A DNA stretch of 64,000 nt from Halomonas urmiana (GTDB lineage Bacteria; Pseudomonadota; Gammaproteobacteria; Pseudomonadales; Halomonadaceae), in NCBI RefSeq assembly GCF_005780185.1, contig NZ_VBUI01000007.1, positions 1 to 64,000 on the forward strand, written 5' to 3'. Shown piece by piece: positions 1 through 6,594 of the stretch. The notes beneath the pieces were generated by a model. That model was not told the DNA's origin. It searched no databases and saw only the letters and a program-made list of their open reading frames with translations. How positions within the stretch are numbered: the stretch's first letter is position 1; every line of letters begins with the position of its first letter. A program made the position numbers and the translations under genes.

Positions 1-131
1 AGCGTCTCCTTTCGCCCCCTGATCGGTTTATAAGAACAGGGTATCAGAGGGCACGACACTCATCCTGACATTGGGGGGCGTTCCTGTATCGTCGAATCGA
101 CCAACTGCACGGCCACGATCCAGGAGAAGAC

Positions 132-308
132 GTGATTTTGCCGCTTGTCGAAGCATGGGCTGGCTCTACCAAAGAAGCTCAGCGTTGGTACAAAGAGACA
201 CCTATCCCCGCGCTGGGAGATCTCACCGCCCAGCAATTGGTCGCCAGAGGCAGGGTGGCTGAAGTGCTGAGCTATATTGAGCACATTGAGCATGATGGCT
301 ATGCCTGA
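132..308 (+). CDS. Short ParS/MbcA/Xre-type antitoxin C-terminal domain protein, possibly a remnant
   Basis: A 58-codon frame opens at a GTG with a good ribosome site (AGGAG five bases upstream) and ends in TGA. The product contains EAQRWYKETPIPALGDLT followed by QQLVARGRVAEVLSYIEHI and ends in GYA. That pattern (Trp, Pro-x-x-Leu-Gly, Leu-x-x-x-Gly, amphipathic last helix) fits the toxin-binding domain (DUF2384) of MbcA/ParS/Xre antitoxins. The usual N-terminal HTH region is absent: the frame is closed by a TGA about 22 codons upstream of the GTG. No RES-type toxin follows, since the next gene is on the other strand. It may be a stand-alone domain protein or the 3' end of a decayed antitoxin gene. 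The family match is from memory of the motif; function is inferred. Confidence 0.45.
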   Translation: MILPLVEAWAGSTKEAQRWYKETPIPALGDLTAQQLVARGRVAEVLSYIEHIEHDGYA

Positions 309-800
309 TTAATCGGTGGGATCCTGAATGGTGCCAACATCGCGCTCGATTGCGCGCACCATATGGAGAGGTTGCTTTATAGCCCTCATTTTGCTGAATT
401 CTAGCAGCGTAGCGTTAACCTCTTCACCCTCGCCGTCTAGGCAGTACAGTGTGTTTTTGGTTTTCACCAAACCATTTTCGATGTCGAAATATTCAATAAG
501 GCTGGTGAATACATAGTCACCGAATATGCCGCGATTTTTGTAGTCTGATACTAGCATTTCAGAGAACAAAAAGCGCATCGCAACTTTAGTATCAACAACA
601 TTAACTATTTGCCATTTTCGAACAATGGAAGCCCGCCCATCGATATCTTTTTCATGGATAGCCCAGCAGGGCTGTGGTTTTATGAGGTAATAGGTGCATA
701 GTTTCGTGACGAAGTCTTCCAGAGCAGTAGATGATAATTTATCGCGGTGCTGCTCCCTCAGATGAACCTTCTGTTTTTGGATTTCGTTGTGATCCAGCAT
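309..800 (-). CDS. Hypothetical island protein (163 aa), second gene of an orphan pair
   Basis: I do not recognise this protein. It starts with a lysine- and glutamine-rich helix (MLDHNEIQKQKVHLREQHRDK) and has a mixed alpha/beta body with many aromatic residues (TYYLIKPQPCWAI, YVFTSLIEYFDIE). No signal peptide, membrane segment or obvious catalytic motif is visible. It lies 64 bases downstream of the 385-residue zinc-ribbon gene on the same strand, so the two probably share a transcript and may work together. Base composition is clearly more AT-rich than the core genes to the right, in keeping with horizontal acquisition. The ribosome site (GGAAAG) is weak, which would fit translation from a longer message. 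Confidence 0.6.
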   Translation of the reverse strand: MLDHNEIQKQKVHLREQHRDKLSSTALEDFVTKLCTYYLIKPQPCWAIHEKDIDGRASIVRKWQIVNVVDTKVAMRFLFSEMLVSDYKNRGIFGDYVFTSLIEYFDIENGLVKTKNTLYCLDGEGEEVNATLLEFSKMRAIKQPLHMVRAIERDVGTIQDPTD

Positions 801-864
801 GCTTTCCGCTCTGTGGTTTTTTAAAGATTAGAGCACCTTTTAGAGAGTAATGTCTTTCACACCT

Positions 865-2022
865 CTATACAGATGCAAGATCCTCTATTTCTATTAATTC
901 ATGTAACGGCTGTTTAAATCCTCCGTCGTTTGTACCTAGTATCGTGTTAAATACAATGCGACTCAAGCATGACTGAGGAAGATTGTGGCTCCTGTAATAT
1001 GGCTTGATTTCCCAGCCATGGGCTAGGGCTCTTTCCATGTACCGCGAGATATAAATAATCGAAACATTAGCCGCTTCTCTCATGTCGATAGGGTATCTGT
1101 TGTAAAATGCAGCTGCATCTGAAACACCGCTCCATATAAAGCTATAGATTTGAGAAACACTAAATCTTGATAGGCACTGACTGAATACAAGTTTCGTTTT
1201 TTCTCCTTGCTCAGAAAATATTTGATGATCAGCCAATGCTTGGTCCAGGAAAGAAGTGCATTCATGCATCTGTATTTCCATGCAAAGCTCTATGAGTTCA
1301 TCTGACTGCTTGATATTATTCAATGTTGCATCATCATAAAAGTTATTGACAAACGCACTAACCTCTTCGTTTTCAAGTGCTAGTTCAAATTCGGTATTCT
1401 CAAGATTGATTTTAAATGGATCATTGTCATCAGGTGCAGTCACGTCAGGGTGCGTGCCAAAATCTACCAGAAGAATTTGCTTATCGATTAAATAACTGAG
1501 AATCTTTTTGTCATAGGCAGGGTCTGGTGACAGCGTACTGGCAGGATAATTATTCAGAGGCCAAATTTTTGTTAACGTTTCGTTTCCTAGTGCCTGCAAT
1601 AGCGATAGAAAATAAATCTTACTCTTTAGGTCAATGTTTTCTAGGTTCACATTTTTGTTTACCTTAGCTTGGTCAGATTCCAAGTTAAGATGGTTCGTTT
1701 TCTCCGCTATGGTCTTGTGCTTCGGTATGAGGCAGGACGCACAGACACGGTTCTGGAATCCGTTTCGTTCCTGATACTGGCTGCGCGTACCAAAGAGGTG
1801 GTGGTGTTTGCACTCCGGGCAGAAAATTTCATCCAGCCACACTAAGGCACGTTGCTCTACGAAATTACTAACTACCTGGGGCTGCATCCCATACTTGTTA
1901 GCTATCTCCTTGATCTTGAAGTAAAAAATTCCTTGTTCATCCTGTCGCCAGTAGTCCTCGCAGATGGGAGCGTATTTCTGTTCATCGTCGTCATCGGCTA
2001 GCATCTCTATGTGCAGCGGCAT
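865..2022 (-). CDS. Hypothetical island protein with N-terminal zinc ribbon (385 aa)
   Basis: No family was recognised. Around residues 68-96 there is a CPEC...CASC pair with intervening histidines (CPECKHHHLFG), a typical zinc ribbon. Just before it, a helical segment (IKEIANKYGMQPQVVSNFVEQ) looks like a helix-turn-helix, so the N-terminal part could bind nucleic acid. The C-terminal ~120 residues are helical and compact, with the stretch IWSGVSDAAAFYNRYP and a Trp/Tyr-rich continuation, and may be a separate effector or binding domain. The start is supported by GGAGA six bases upstream. The gene is divergent from the XRE regulator at 2108 and leads into the 163-residue gene. Low GC and island location suggest cargo such as a defence or regulatory module; that is inference only. 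Confidence 0.65.
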   Translation of the reverse strand: MPLHIEMLADDDDEQKYAPICEDYWRQDEQGIFYFKIKEIANKYGMQPQVVSNFVEQRALVWLDEIFCPECKHHHLFGTRSQYQERNGFQNRVCASCLIPKHKTIAEKTNHLNLESDQAKVNKNVNLENIDLKSKIYFLSLLQALGNETLTKIWPLNNYPASTLSPDPAYDKKILSYLIDKQILLVDFGTHPDVTAPDDNDPFKINLENTEFELALENEEVSAFVNNFYDDATLNNIKQSDELIELCMEIQMHECTSFLDQALADHQIFSEQGEKTKLVFSQCLSRFSVSQIYSFIWSGVSDAAAFYNRYPIDMREAANVSIIYISRYMERALAHGWEIKPYYRSHNLPQSCLSRIVFNTILGTNDGGFKQPLHELIEIEDLASV

Positions 2023-2107
2023 GAAAATTCTCCAAAATGGTATTCATAGTCCGTGGCACTATATCCCGTCCTTCGAGATAGTTCCACCCTTTGGATGGGT
2101 GGTGAAG

Positions 2108-2350
2108 ATGCGGAACGAAAAACTGGTTGCGTTTGGCAAAAGGGTCAGAGAACTGCGTAAAAACAAAGGCTTATCCCAGGATAGGTTTGCCGTGCTGTCT
2201 GGAATTGATCGGAGCTACATGGGGCAAGTCGAACGCGGAGAGAAAAACGTCACACTGATCAAAATCTACCAGCTCAGTGAAGCCCTTGGCGTTGAGGTCG
2301 CAGACCTCTTCCCGCGTGCTGGAAGCTTCAGAGTTGATGAACATACATAG
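2108..2350 (+). CDS. Small XRE-family helix-turn-helix regulator (80 aa)
   Basis: A single Cro/C1-type HTH fills residues 6-65 (FGKRVRELRKNKGLSQDRFA, then SYMGQVERGEKNVTL and LGVEVADLF). This is close to the controller-protein and minimal XRE repressors that read GKNVRxxRxxKGLSQExLA...RxYIGxIERGEKNxTL. I chose the internal ATG at 2108 because the HTH begins directly after it and because the longer frame from 1964 would overlap the divergent 385-residue gene. It lies head-to-head with that gene and upstream of the resolvase, so it probably represses its own promoter and the adjoining cassette. No restriction-modification genes are next to it, so a C-protein role is not supported. Confidence 0.8.
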   Translation: MRNEKLVAFGKRVRELRKNKGLSQDRFAVLSGIDRSYMGQVERGEKNVTLIKIYQLSEALGVEVADLFPRAGSFRVDEHT

Positions 2351-2731
2351 GGGTGGGATTGCTGCACCATAGGCACGGTCACAGGCTGAACTGCTTGGCG
2401 ATAGTGCTACTCGAGTGAACCCGGGAGCGAGTCCTTGATGAACTGGAGCGCTAACAGGCCTTGGCTGATTGTCAGGTTCGGAAGTCTGTCCAGGCTTTTC
2501 CCTTTGTCGTACTTGAGGCTTACTTTGGCTCATCTTCTGCTAAATTTCACACCCAGCGACGAACTGCCTCACGTTCGCCTGCTCCTGACTCCAGTATCGA
2601 TTTGATTACACCCTGTAGGTACACCTTAGGTGAATACGAATTCTGTACCTATATATATGGATTTTCTATAATCGGTACATGACAGTCCTGACTTCTAGGA
2701 TTTAAAAAGGTACACAAAGGCGGGCAGAGCT
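2351..2731. other. Non-coding stretch upstream of the resolvase
   Basis: There is no convincing gene here. The left two-thirds show nothing recognisable. The right end carries the palindromic and repeated GGTACA-type motifs listed separately and the probable resolvase promoter, in a locally AT-rich sequence (around 2640-2670). Confidence 0.5.
2616..2715. promoter_or_regulatory. Candidate res site or operator upstream of the resolvase
   Basis: TAGGTACA at 2616-2623 is mirrored by TGTACCTA at 2644-2651, a perfect 8-bp inverted repeat with a 20-bp spacer. AGGTACAC recurs in direct orientation at 2617-2624 and 2708-2715, and a related CGGTACAT lies at 2673-2680. Several copies of a short dyad just upstream of a serine-resolvase start is the arrangement of res subsites or an autoregulatory operator. 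Which role applies cannot be told from sequence alone. Confidence 0.45.
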
Positions 2732-3283
2732 ATGGCAGAAGTCGGCTATATCCGAGTGTCAACAGTCGATCAGAAAACCGTGCGCCAGTTAGACGGGGTC
2801 AGACTAGATAAAGTCTATGAAGACATGTGTTCAGGAAAAGACACCAACAGACCCCAACTAAAATCGCTGTTGGACTATGTGCGAGAAGGTGATGTTGTCC
2901 ATGTTCACGACATATCGAGGATGGCGCGTAACTTGGAGGATCTGATTACGCTGGTGAAGGGGCTGACCGGGAGAGGTGTGCAGGTACGCTTTCACAGGGA
3001 GAGTCTGACCTTCACTGGAGAGGTGAACCCAATGCAAGACCTCATGCTAAGTATGCTTGGCGCTATCTACCAGTTTGAACGGTCAATGATTCTTGAACGT
3101 CAGCGTGAGGGCATTATAAAGGCAAAGGAAGCTGGGAAGTATAAAGGTCGTCCTGCTTCTGTAGACCGGGAGAAAATCCTAAAATTATTGGCTTCCGGGC
3201 TGTCGATTCGCAAGACAGCTAAGGAGGCTGGTGTGGCTGCCTCGACTGTGCAGCGCGTGAAAGCAGAGGTTGGGGTAATCTAA
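2732..3283 (+). CDS. Serine recombinase, resolvase/invertase family
   Basis: This is a 183-residue site-specific recombinase of the TnpR/Hin class. The N-terminal catalytic domain (about residues 1-135) opens with YIRVSTVDQ, which places the nucleophilic serine at residue 10. It contains VHVHDISRMARNLEDL with the conserved catalytic arginines, and FERSMILERQREGI leading into the long E helix. Residues about 145-183 form the small DNA-binding HTH (KILKLLASGLSIRKTAKEAG, then ASTVQRV). Length and domain order are those of intact resolvases, so it is probably active. It could resolve cointegrates, invert a segment or stabilise the island. No transposase is visible nearby, so it is either a domesticated element gene or the remnant of a larger transposon. 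Confidence 0.9.
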   Translation: MAEVGYIRVSTVDQKTVRQLDGVRLDKVYEDMCSGKDTNRPQLKSLLDYVREGDVVHVHDISRMARNLEDLITLVKGLTGRGVQVRFHRESLTFTGEVNPMQDLMLSMLGAIYQFERSMILERQREGIIKAKEAGKYKGRPASVDREKILKLLASGLSIRKTAKEAGVAASTVQRVKAEVGVI

Positions 3284-3355
3284 AGCCTTCTGTTCAGCTC
3301 ATGACATTACGGTTGTGAGGGTGAAGTGCCTATTTTCTTAGATCTCTATGGGCCT

Positions 3356-3643
3356 CTACCTATGGTCCCAGTTGATCCAAGCTGGAACGTGCCATTGCGT
3401 CCGCCACTCACTTGAGCGCCCTACTCCAAGGCGGGAAATAACGAAGATAAAGTCTCCCGAGCACGGGACTCCCGTGTAGGGCACAACAATCAGGTTTTCG
3501 CTACCGTCCATGTAGTCTGTCGCCTCCCTCTAGGAGGTCTCAGTAGAGCCCTGAACAACTCTTTCGACTGGAAGCTCTAAGTTGCATCCTGCGAGAGGAA
3601 ATGAAAGACATAGCAACAAAACGGCGTACTTCACATTTTTCAC
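3356..3643 (-). pseudogene. Small lipoprotein gene interrupted by an in-frame amber codon
   Basis: Reading leftward from a GTG at 3641-3643 gives a clear lipoprotein signal peptide: a short basic start, a hydrophobic core (YAVLLLCLSF) and the lipobox LAGC with the lipidated Cys at position 20. After 37 residues the frame meets TAG at 3530-3532. It then continues open in the same frame for 57 more codons, with good protein character (NLIVVPYTGVPCSGDFIF, EWRTQWHVPAWINWDH), to a second TAG at 3356-3358. One base change would restore a 95-residue lipoprotein. The simplest reading is a recently inactivated gene. A second possibility is a short 37-residue product or amber readthrough. No homologue recognised. 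Confidence 0.5.
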
Positions 3644-3862
3644 ATTATTCTCGCCAATTCAACGACTTGCTTATTACATTATATAGAGCTTCGTGTTATC
3701 TGCCTAGTACTGCTGTGGTCTCATTCTGGGGCTGAGAGGTTACTGTCGTTAGCTGTGATTATTTTGCGGTGCCTCTATATCAGGTGGAGATTATCAACTT
3801 TGAAACGATTGGTGCTCTCAATTATCGGATTGAAGAATCCTCTTTTATCGTTTCTGATAACT

Positions 3863-4420
3863 TTATATTAACAGTTCTATACGGTTGATCGCTTCTTGAA
3901 TCTGCTCAATGGCACACTGTCCAAGTGATGTGGCAGAGAGAGTTTCTTCTTCGCCTTGATTGATTGAAGAGGGAGCAGGATATTCTTCACCCCTATTGAT
4001 AACGGGTAGTAGCATTATCTGTGGGTGGTTAATTTTAAACTCCAGTAGCGTGTGTGATTGGTAGATGACTGAGCCGTCTGGCTGTTTAATGCCATTGGGC
4101 TGATCTCCCGGCGACATTTTTATCCAACCAGGCTTAACCTCTGAAATTGGGTCAACCTTATGGAAGGCCGCGCTCCTTGCCATTATGATGTATTGTGTTT
4201 CTTTTTTATTCCTGGCTTCAATTATTGGTTTTAATATGTGGCTTCCATTGTGGTATCCCATTTCTATAATCTTGTTTTCCACCGAGTTGCACGCGGTTGA
4301 TATACATGTCCTGAATGCCTGCCACCACTTTCTGAATTCTGGATGATTTTTTATGTGTCTAATGTGTTCTAGGTGCTCTCTCGCAAATTGGAGTTGCTCT
4401 CTTGCTTCATTTAGTTCCAT
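3863..4420 (-). CDS. Hypothetical island protein (185 aa)
   Basis: Not recognised. The N-terminal ~50 residues are strongly helical (MELNEAREQLQFAREHLEHI) and include FRKWWQAFRTCIS. The middle is beta-rich (GWIKMSPGDQPNGIKQPDG, VIYQSHTLLEF) and the C-terminus is again helical (CAIEQIQEAINRIELLI). There is no signal peptide or membrane span. The start is well supported by AAAGGA seven bases upstream of the ATG. It is the last gene before the island boundary and is AT-rich like the other island genes. The 219 bases between it and the broken lipoprotein gene show nothing recognisable. Confidence 0.65.
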   Translation of the reverse strand: MELNEAREQLQFAREHLEHIRHIKNHPEFRKWWQAFRTCISTACNSVENKIIEMGYHNGSHILKPIIEARNKKETQYIIMARSAAFHKVDPISEVKPGWIKMSPGDQPNGIKQPDGSVIYQSHTLLEFKINHPQIMLLPVINRGEEYPAPSSINQGEEETLSATSLGQCAIEQIQEAINRIELLI

Positions 4421-4886
4421 AACTAATTCCTTTGAGTGTGCATAGAGTCCCGTGTGGTTGACGAACTACAGGAGTTTACCTTGCTGGTAGAAAGAGAGAT
4501 TCTACAGTAGTCTATTCTGAATTATGAGCATGGGCATCAAGCAACACAAGCAGGCGACCACGACACCGTAGGTTTGTACCGATATTCAGGAAGTACCCCC
4601 AGCACCAGCAACATCCAACTGGCTCGCCAATCCGTTGCGACCCTTAGCCGTGGACGGTACCGTGATAGTGCCCTCGACCGCCCCCCCATGCGCGGCACCA
4701 GATCCACGCTCGGGCCCACAGTGATCAGCTACTACGTACGCTTAGTGATGTGGGGACCATGGGTAGGTCTTGGCAGTGAGGCAGGCGAAAAATCAAATAT
4801 GCAAAGGATTCGCTTATTTCATGCCGTGAAAAAACCATTAAGAATCAATGCGCTGTGATTGGATGGTAATCTTCAACCCCACTTTA
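4421..4886. other. Gene-poor island end
   Basis: No supported gene is present. A plus-strand frame at 4574-4858 has no ribosome site and the low-complexity composition of chance frames. The stretch 4540-4760 has a GC content different from both the island genes and the rest of the junction. It may be a decayed element fragment, but I could not match it to any transposase. Confidence 0.4.
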
Positions 4887-4912
4887 TGGTTCGAGTCCAG
4901 CTGGGCCCACCA
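4887..4912 (+). other. tRNA 3'-end fragment, candidate attachment site (att)
   Basis: The 26 bases have the exact layout of a tRNA 3' end: GG, the T-loop TTCGAGT, the T-stem half CCAGC, the acceptor strand TGGGCCC, discriminator A and a coded CCA. The upstream T-stem half breaks after three pairs (TATGG where GCTGG would be needed). There is no 5' acceptor (GGGCCCA expected), D-arm or anticodon arm in the preceding 50 bases. This is the signature left when an element integrates into a tRNA gene and duplicates its 3' end. The intact tRNA and the integrase would then lie left of position 1. The end resembles Ile(CAU)-type tRNAs in its GCTGGTTC..GTCCAGC T-arm, but the isotype cannot be fixed. 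Confidence 0.7.
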
Positions 4913-4937
4913 CGCCACCTGGCGATCACGCCTCCTT

Positions 4938-5285
4938 CTAAAGCATCCAGCTTGCCAGCACCACCACCGCGCCGAAGGCTGCCACCCCGGCCGCTACCGG
5001 CCAGCCGAGGGTGCGCGTGCGCCACCATACGGCCAGCGTCGCGAGCACGCCGATCACGGTCGCGAGCCAGGAGATGCCGTCCAGGGTCTTTGGCACCAGC
5101 GAGGTGCCGAGCAGGGCGGCGATCATCAGGGGGCCCAGGATGCCGAGCCACTGGGGCATGGCCTCGAGGCCGTCGTCGTGGTCGAGCCGCTTCAGGCGAC
5201 GCCGCATCCACAGCATCGGCAGCAGGCGCAGCAGCAGGGTGCCGACGGCCGAGGCGAGAACGGCGATCCACAGGGCGCTACTCAT
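4938..5285 (-). CDS. azlD: AzlD-family branched-chain amino acid export subunit
   Basis: A 115-residue protein with four predicted membrane segments: an N-terminal one (LWIAVLASAVGTLLLRLLP), a second at LGILGPLMIAALLGTSLVP and two at the C-terminus. Size, topology and the small first helix ending in RLLPML are those of AzlD. AzlD proteins form an inner-membrane exporter with AzlC that moves branched-chain or related amino acids out of the cell. The start overlaps the azlC stop by 8 bases, which indicates translational coupling. It is the last gene of the XRE-azlC-azlD operon and the first core gene after the island scar. Substrate is inferred from the family. Confidence 0.88.
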   Translation of the reverse strand: MSSALWIAVLASAVGTLLLRLLPMLWMRRRLKRLDHDDGLEAMPQWLGILGPLMIAALLGTSLVPKTLDGISWLATVIGVLATLAVWWRTRTLGWPVAAGVAAFGAVVVLASWML

Positions 5286-6009
5286 GGCGGGCTCCTTTCG
5301 CGGCGAGGCGGCACTTAACGGCCTGGAAGCACAGCGCCCCGCAGGCGGCGGCGAGGGGAATCGCCAGGTTGGTGAAGCCCGTCACGGTCAGGGCGAGGGC
5401 GCTCAGGATGGTCAGGCTCAGCGCCAGGCTCCAGCGCCGCGTGGTGAAGCGGGGCACCACCAGCACCAGGAACAGCGCCGGCAGGGCGAAGGGCATGACC
5501 TCGCCGAGCAGCGGCCAGCGCGCGATCAGCTCCTCGCCGGCGAGGGCGCCCAGGGCGGTGCCGGCGATCCAGCTGGCCCAGGCGAACAGGGCGGCGCCGC
5601 TGAACCAGCCGAGCCGCTGCGCTTCCGGCAGCTGCGGCAGGCGGGTGTGCGCCAGGGCGAAGACCTGGTCGGTGAGGGCGTGCATCAGCCAGGGCCAGCC
5701 GCGGCTCGCCGTCAGCCAGGGGGCCAGGTTGGGGGCATAGACCACGTGGCGCACGTTGATCAGCAGCGTCATGACCACCACCAGCCACAGCGGCGAGCCG
5801 GCGGCGGCCATGCCGACGAACAGGAACTGCGAGGCGCCCGCGTAGATCAGGGCCGAGATCAGCACCGCCTCCTGGGCACTGAAGCCGGACTGGATGGCGA
5901 CCAGTCCGAAGGAGATGGCCACCGGCACGTAGCCGCCCAGCAGGGGGATCGCCTCGCGCATGCCGGTGAGCCAGGGGCGCTGAGACGAGGAGACGGCCTG
6001 CTGGCTCAT
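5278..6009 (-). CDS. azlC: AzlC-family branched-chain amino acid permease
   Basis: A 243-residue polytopic inner-membrane protein with the AzlC hallmarks YVPVAISFGLVA near residue 30 and ALIYAGASQFLFVG near residue 60. NVRHVVYAPNLAPWL follows in the conserved cytoplasmic loop. Together with AzlD it should form an amino acid exporter. It overlaps both neighbours by a few bases, within a tight three-gene operon headed by an XRE-cupin regulator. That arrangement suggests expression when an amino acid or analogue accumulates. The exact substrate cannot be told from sequence. Confidence 0.92.
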   Translation of the reverse strand: MSQQAVSSSQRPWLTGMREAIPLLGGYVPVAISFGLVAIQSGFSAQEAVLISALIYAGASQFLFVGMAAAGSPLWLVVVMTLLINVRHVVYAPNLAPWLTASRGWPWLMHALTDQVFALAHTRLPQLPEAQRLGWFSGAALFAWASWIAGTALGALAGEELIARWPLLGEVMPFALPALFLVLVVPRFTTRRWSLALSLTILSALALTVTGFTNLAIPLAAACGALCFQAVKCRLAAKGARHE

Positions 6010-6533
6010 CGCTGCGCCTCCCCGTGGTAGACCACGCTGACCAGCAGGGTGGCCCAGTCGTCGCCGGTGCGATAGCAGTGCGCTCGGTCGGCGGGGAAGG
6101 TCAGGGTATCGCCGGCGGCGAGCCGACGGGTGTCGCCCTCGGGTCCGGCCTCGAGGTGGCCGCTGATCAGGGTCAGGGACTCCCGGGCGCCGGGGGTATG
6201 CGGCTCGGCGACGCGGGTGGTGAAGGGCGCGCAGCGCATCCAGTAGGCATCGACCTGGGGGGTGTCCTTGCCCTGATCGATCAGGCGCACTTCCACGCCG
6301 TCCTCGCCGAGGGGCACGGCGATGGGGGCGACCAGAGTGCCGAAGGGCACCTTCAGCTGCACCGCCAGCCGCCAGATGGTGTCCAGGGTGGGGTTGCCGT
6401 TGCCCTGTTCGAGGCGTGACAGGTTCGACTTGGCGATGCCGGCGGCGGCGGCCAGCCGCGACAGCGACCAGCCCTGGGCCCGGCGGAGGGACTGCAGGTG
6501 ATGCCCCAGGGTGCTGAGGGAGAGGGTATCCAT
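6006..6533 (-). CDS. XRE-family regulator with C-terminal cupin domain
   Basis: A 175-residue regulator. Residues 8-65 are a lambda-type HTH (LQSLRRAQGWSLSRLAAAAG, then SNLSRLEQGNGNPTLDTIWRL). Residues about 70-175 form a cupin beta-barrel (HTPGARESLTLISGHLEAG, RLAAGDTLTFPADRAHCYR) that probably senses a small ligand. It is the first gene of an operon with azlC and azlD, overlapping azlC by four bases. XRE-cupin regulators paired with AzlCD are common local controllers. A palindrome placed between its own -35 and -10 boxes (6563-6584) is the likely operator, which points to autorepression. Confidence 0.9.
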   Translation of the reverse strand: MDTLSLSTLGHHLQSLRRAQGWSLSRLAAAAGIAKSNLSRLEQGNGNPTLDTIWRLAVQLKVPFGTLVAPIAVPLGEDGVEVRLIDQGKDTPQVDAYWMRCAPFTTRVAEPHTPGARESLTLISGHLEAGPEGDTRRLAAGDTLTFPADRAHCYRTGDDWATLLVSVVYHGEAQR

Positions 6534-6562
6534 GACAGGCGATCTCGTTGTTCCTTTAATCG

Positions 6563-6594
6563 AACGTTCTATCTAGAGAACGTTTGCCTGTCAA
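6563..6594 (-). promoter_or_regulatory. Promoter with embedded operator for the XRE-azlCD operon
   Basis: On the minus strand TTGACA (6589-6594) is followed by 17 bases and TAGAAC (6566-6571), a good sigma-70 promoter. The inverted repeat AACGTTCT / AGAACGTT (6563-6570 and 6577-6584, 6-bp spacer) covers the spacer and the -10 box. A regulator bound there would block RNA polymerase. An outer 7-bp repeat, GACAGGC / GCCTGTC, flanks the whole region (6534-6540 and 6586-6592). Confidence 0.65.

Noticed and set aside
2108-2350. Controller protein of a restriction-modification system
   Set aside because: The XRE protein is similar in style, but no methyltransferase or endonuclease gene is present in the window.
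4574-4858. 94-residue plus-strand open frame at the island end
   Set aside because: No ribosome site and no recognisable motif; considered a possible transposase relic but could not be supported.
4841-4912. Complete tRNA gene
   Set aside because: Only the 3' 26 bases fit; no 5' acceptor strand, D-arm or anticodon arm can be formed from the preceding sequence.
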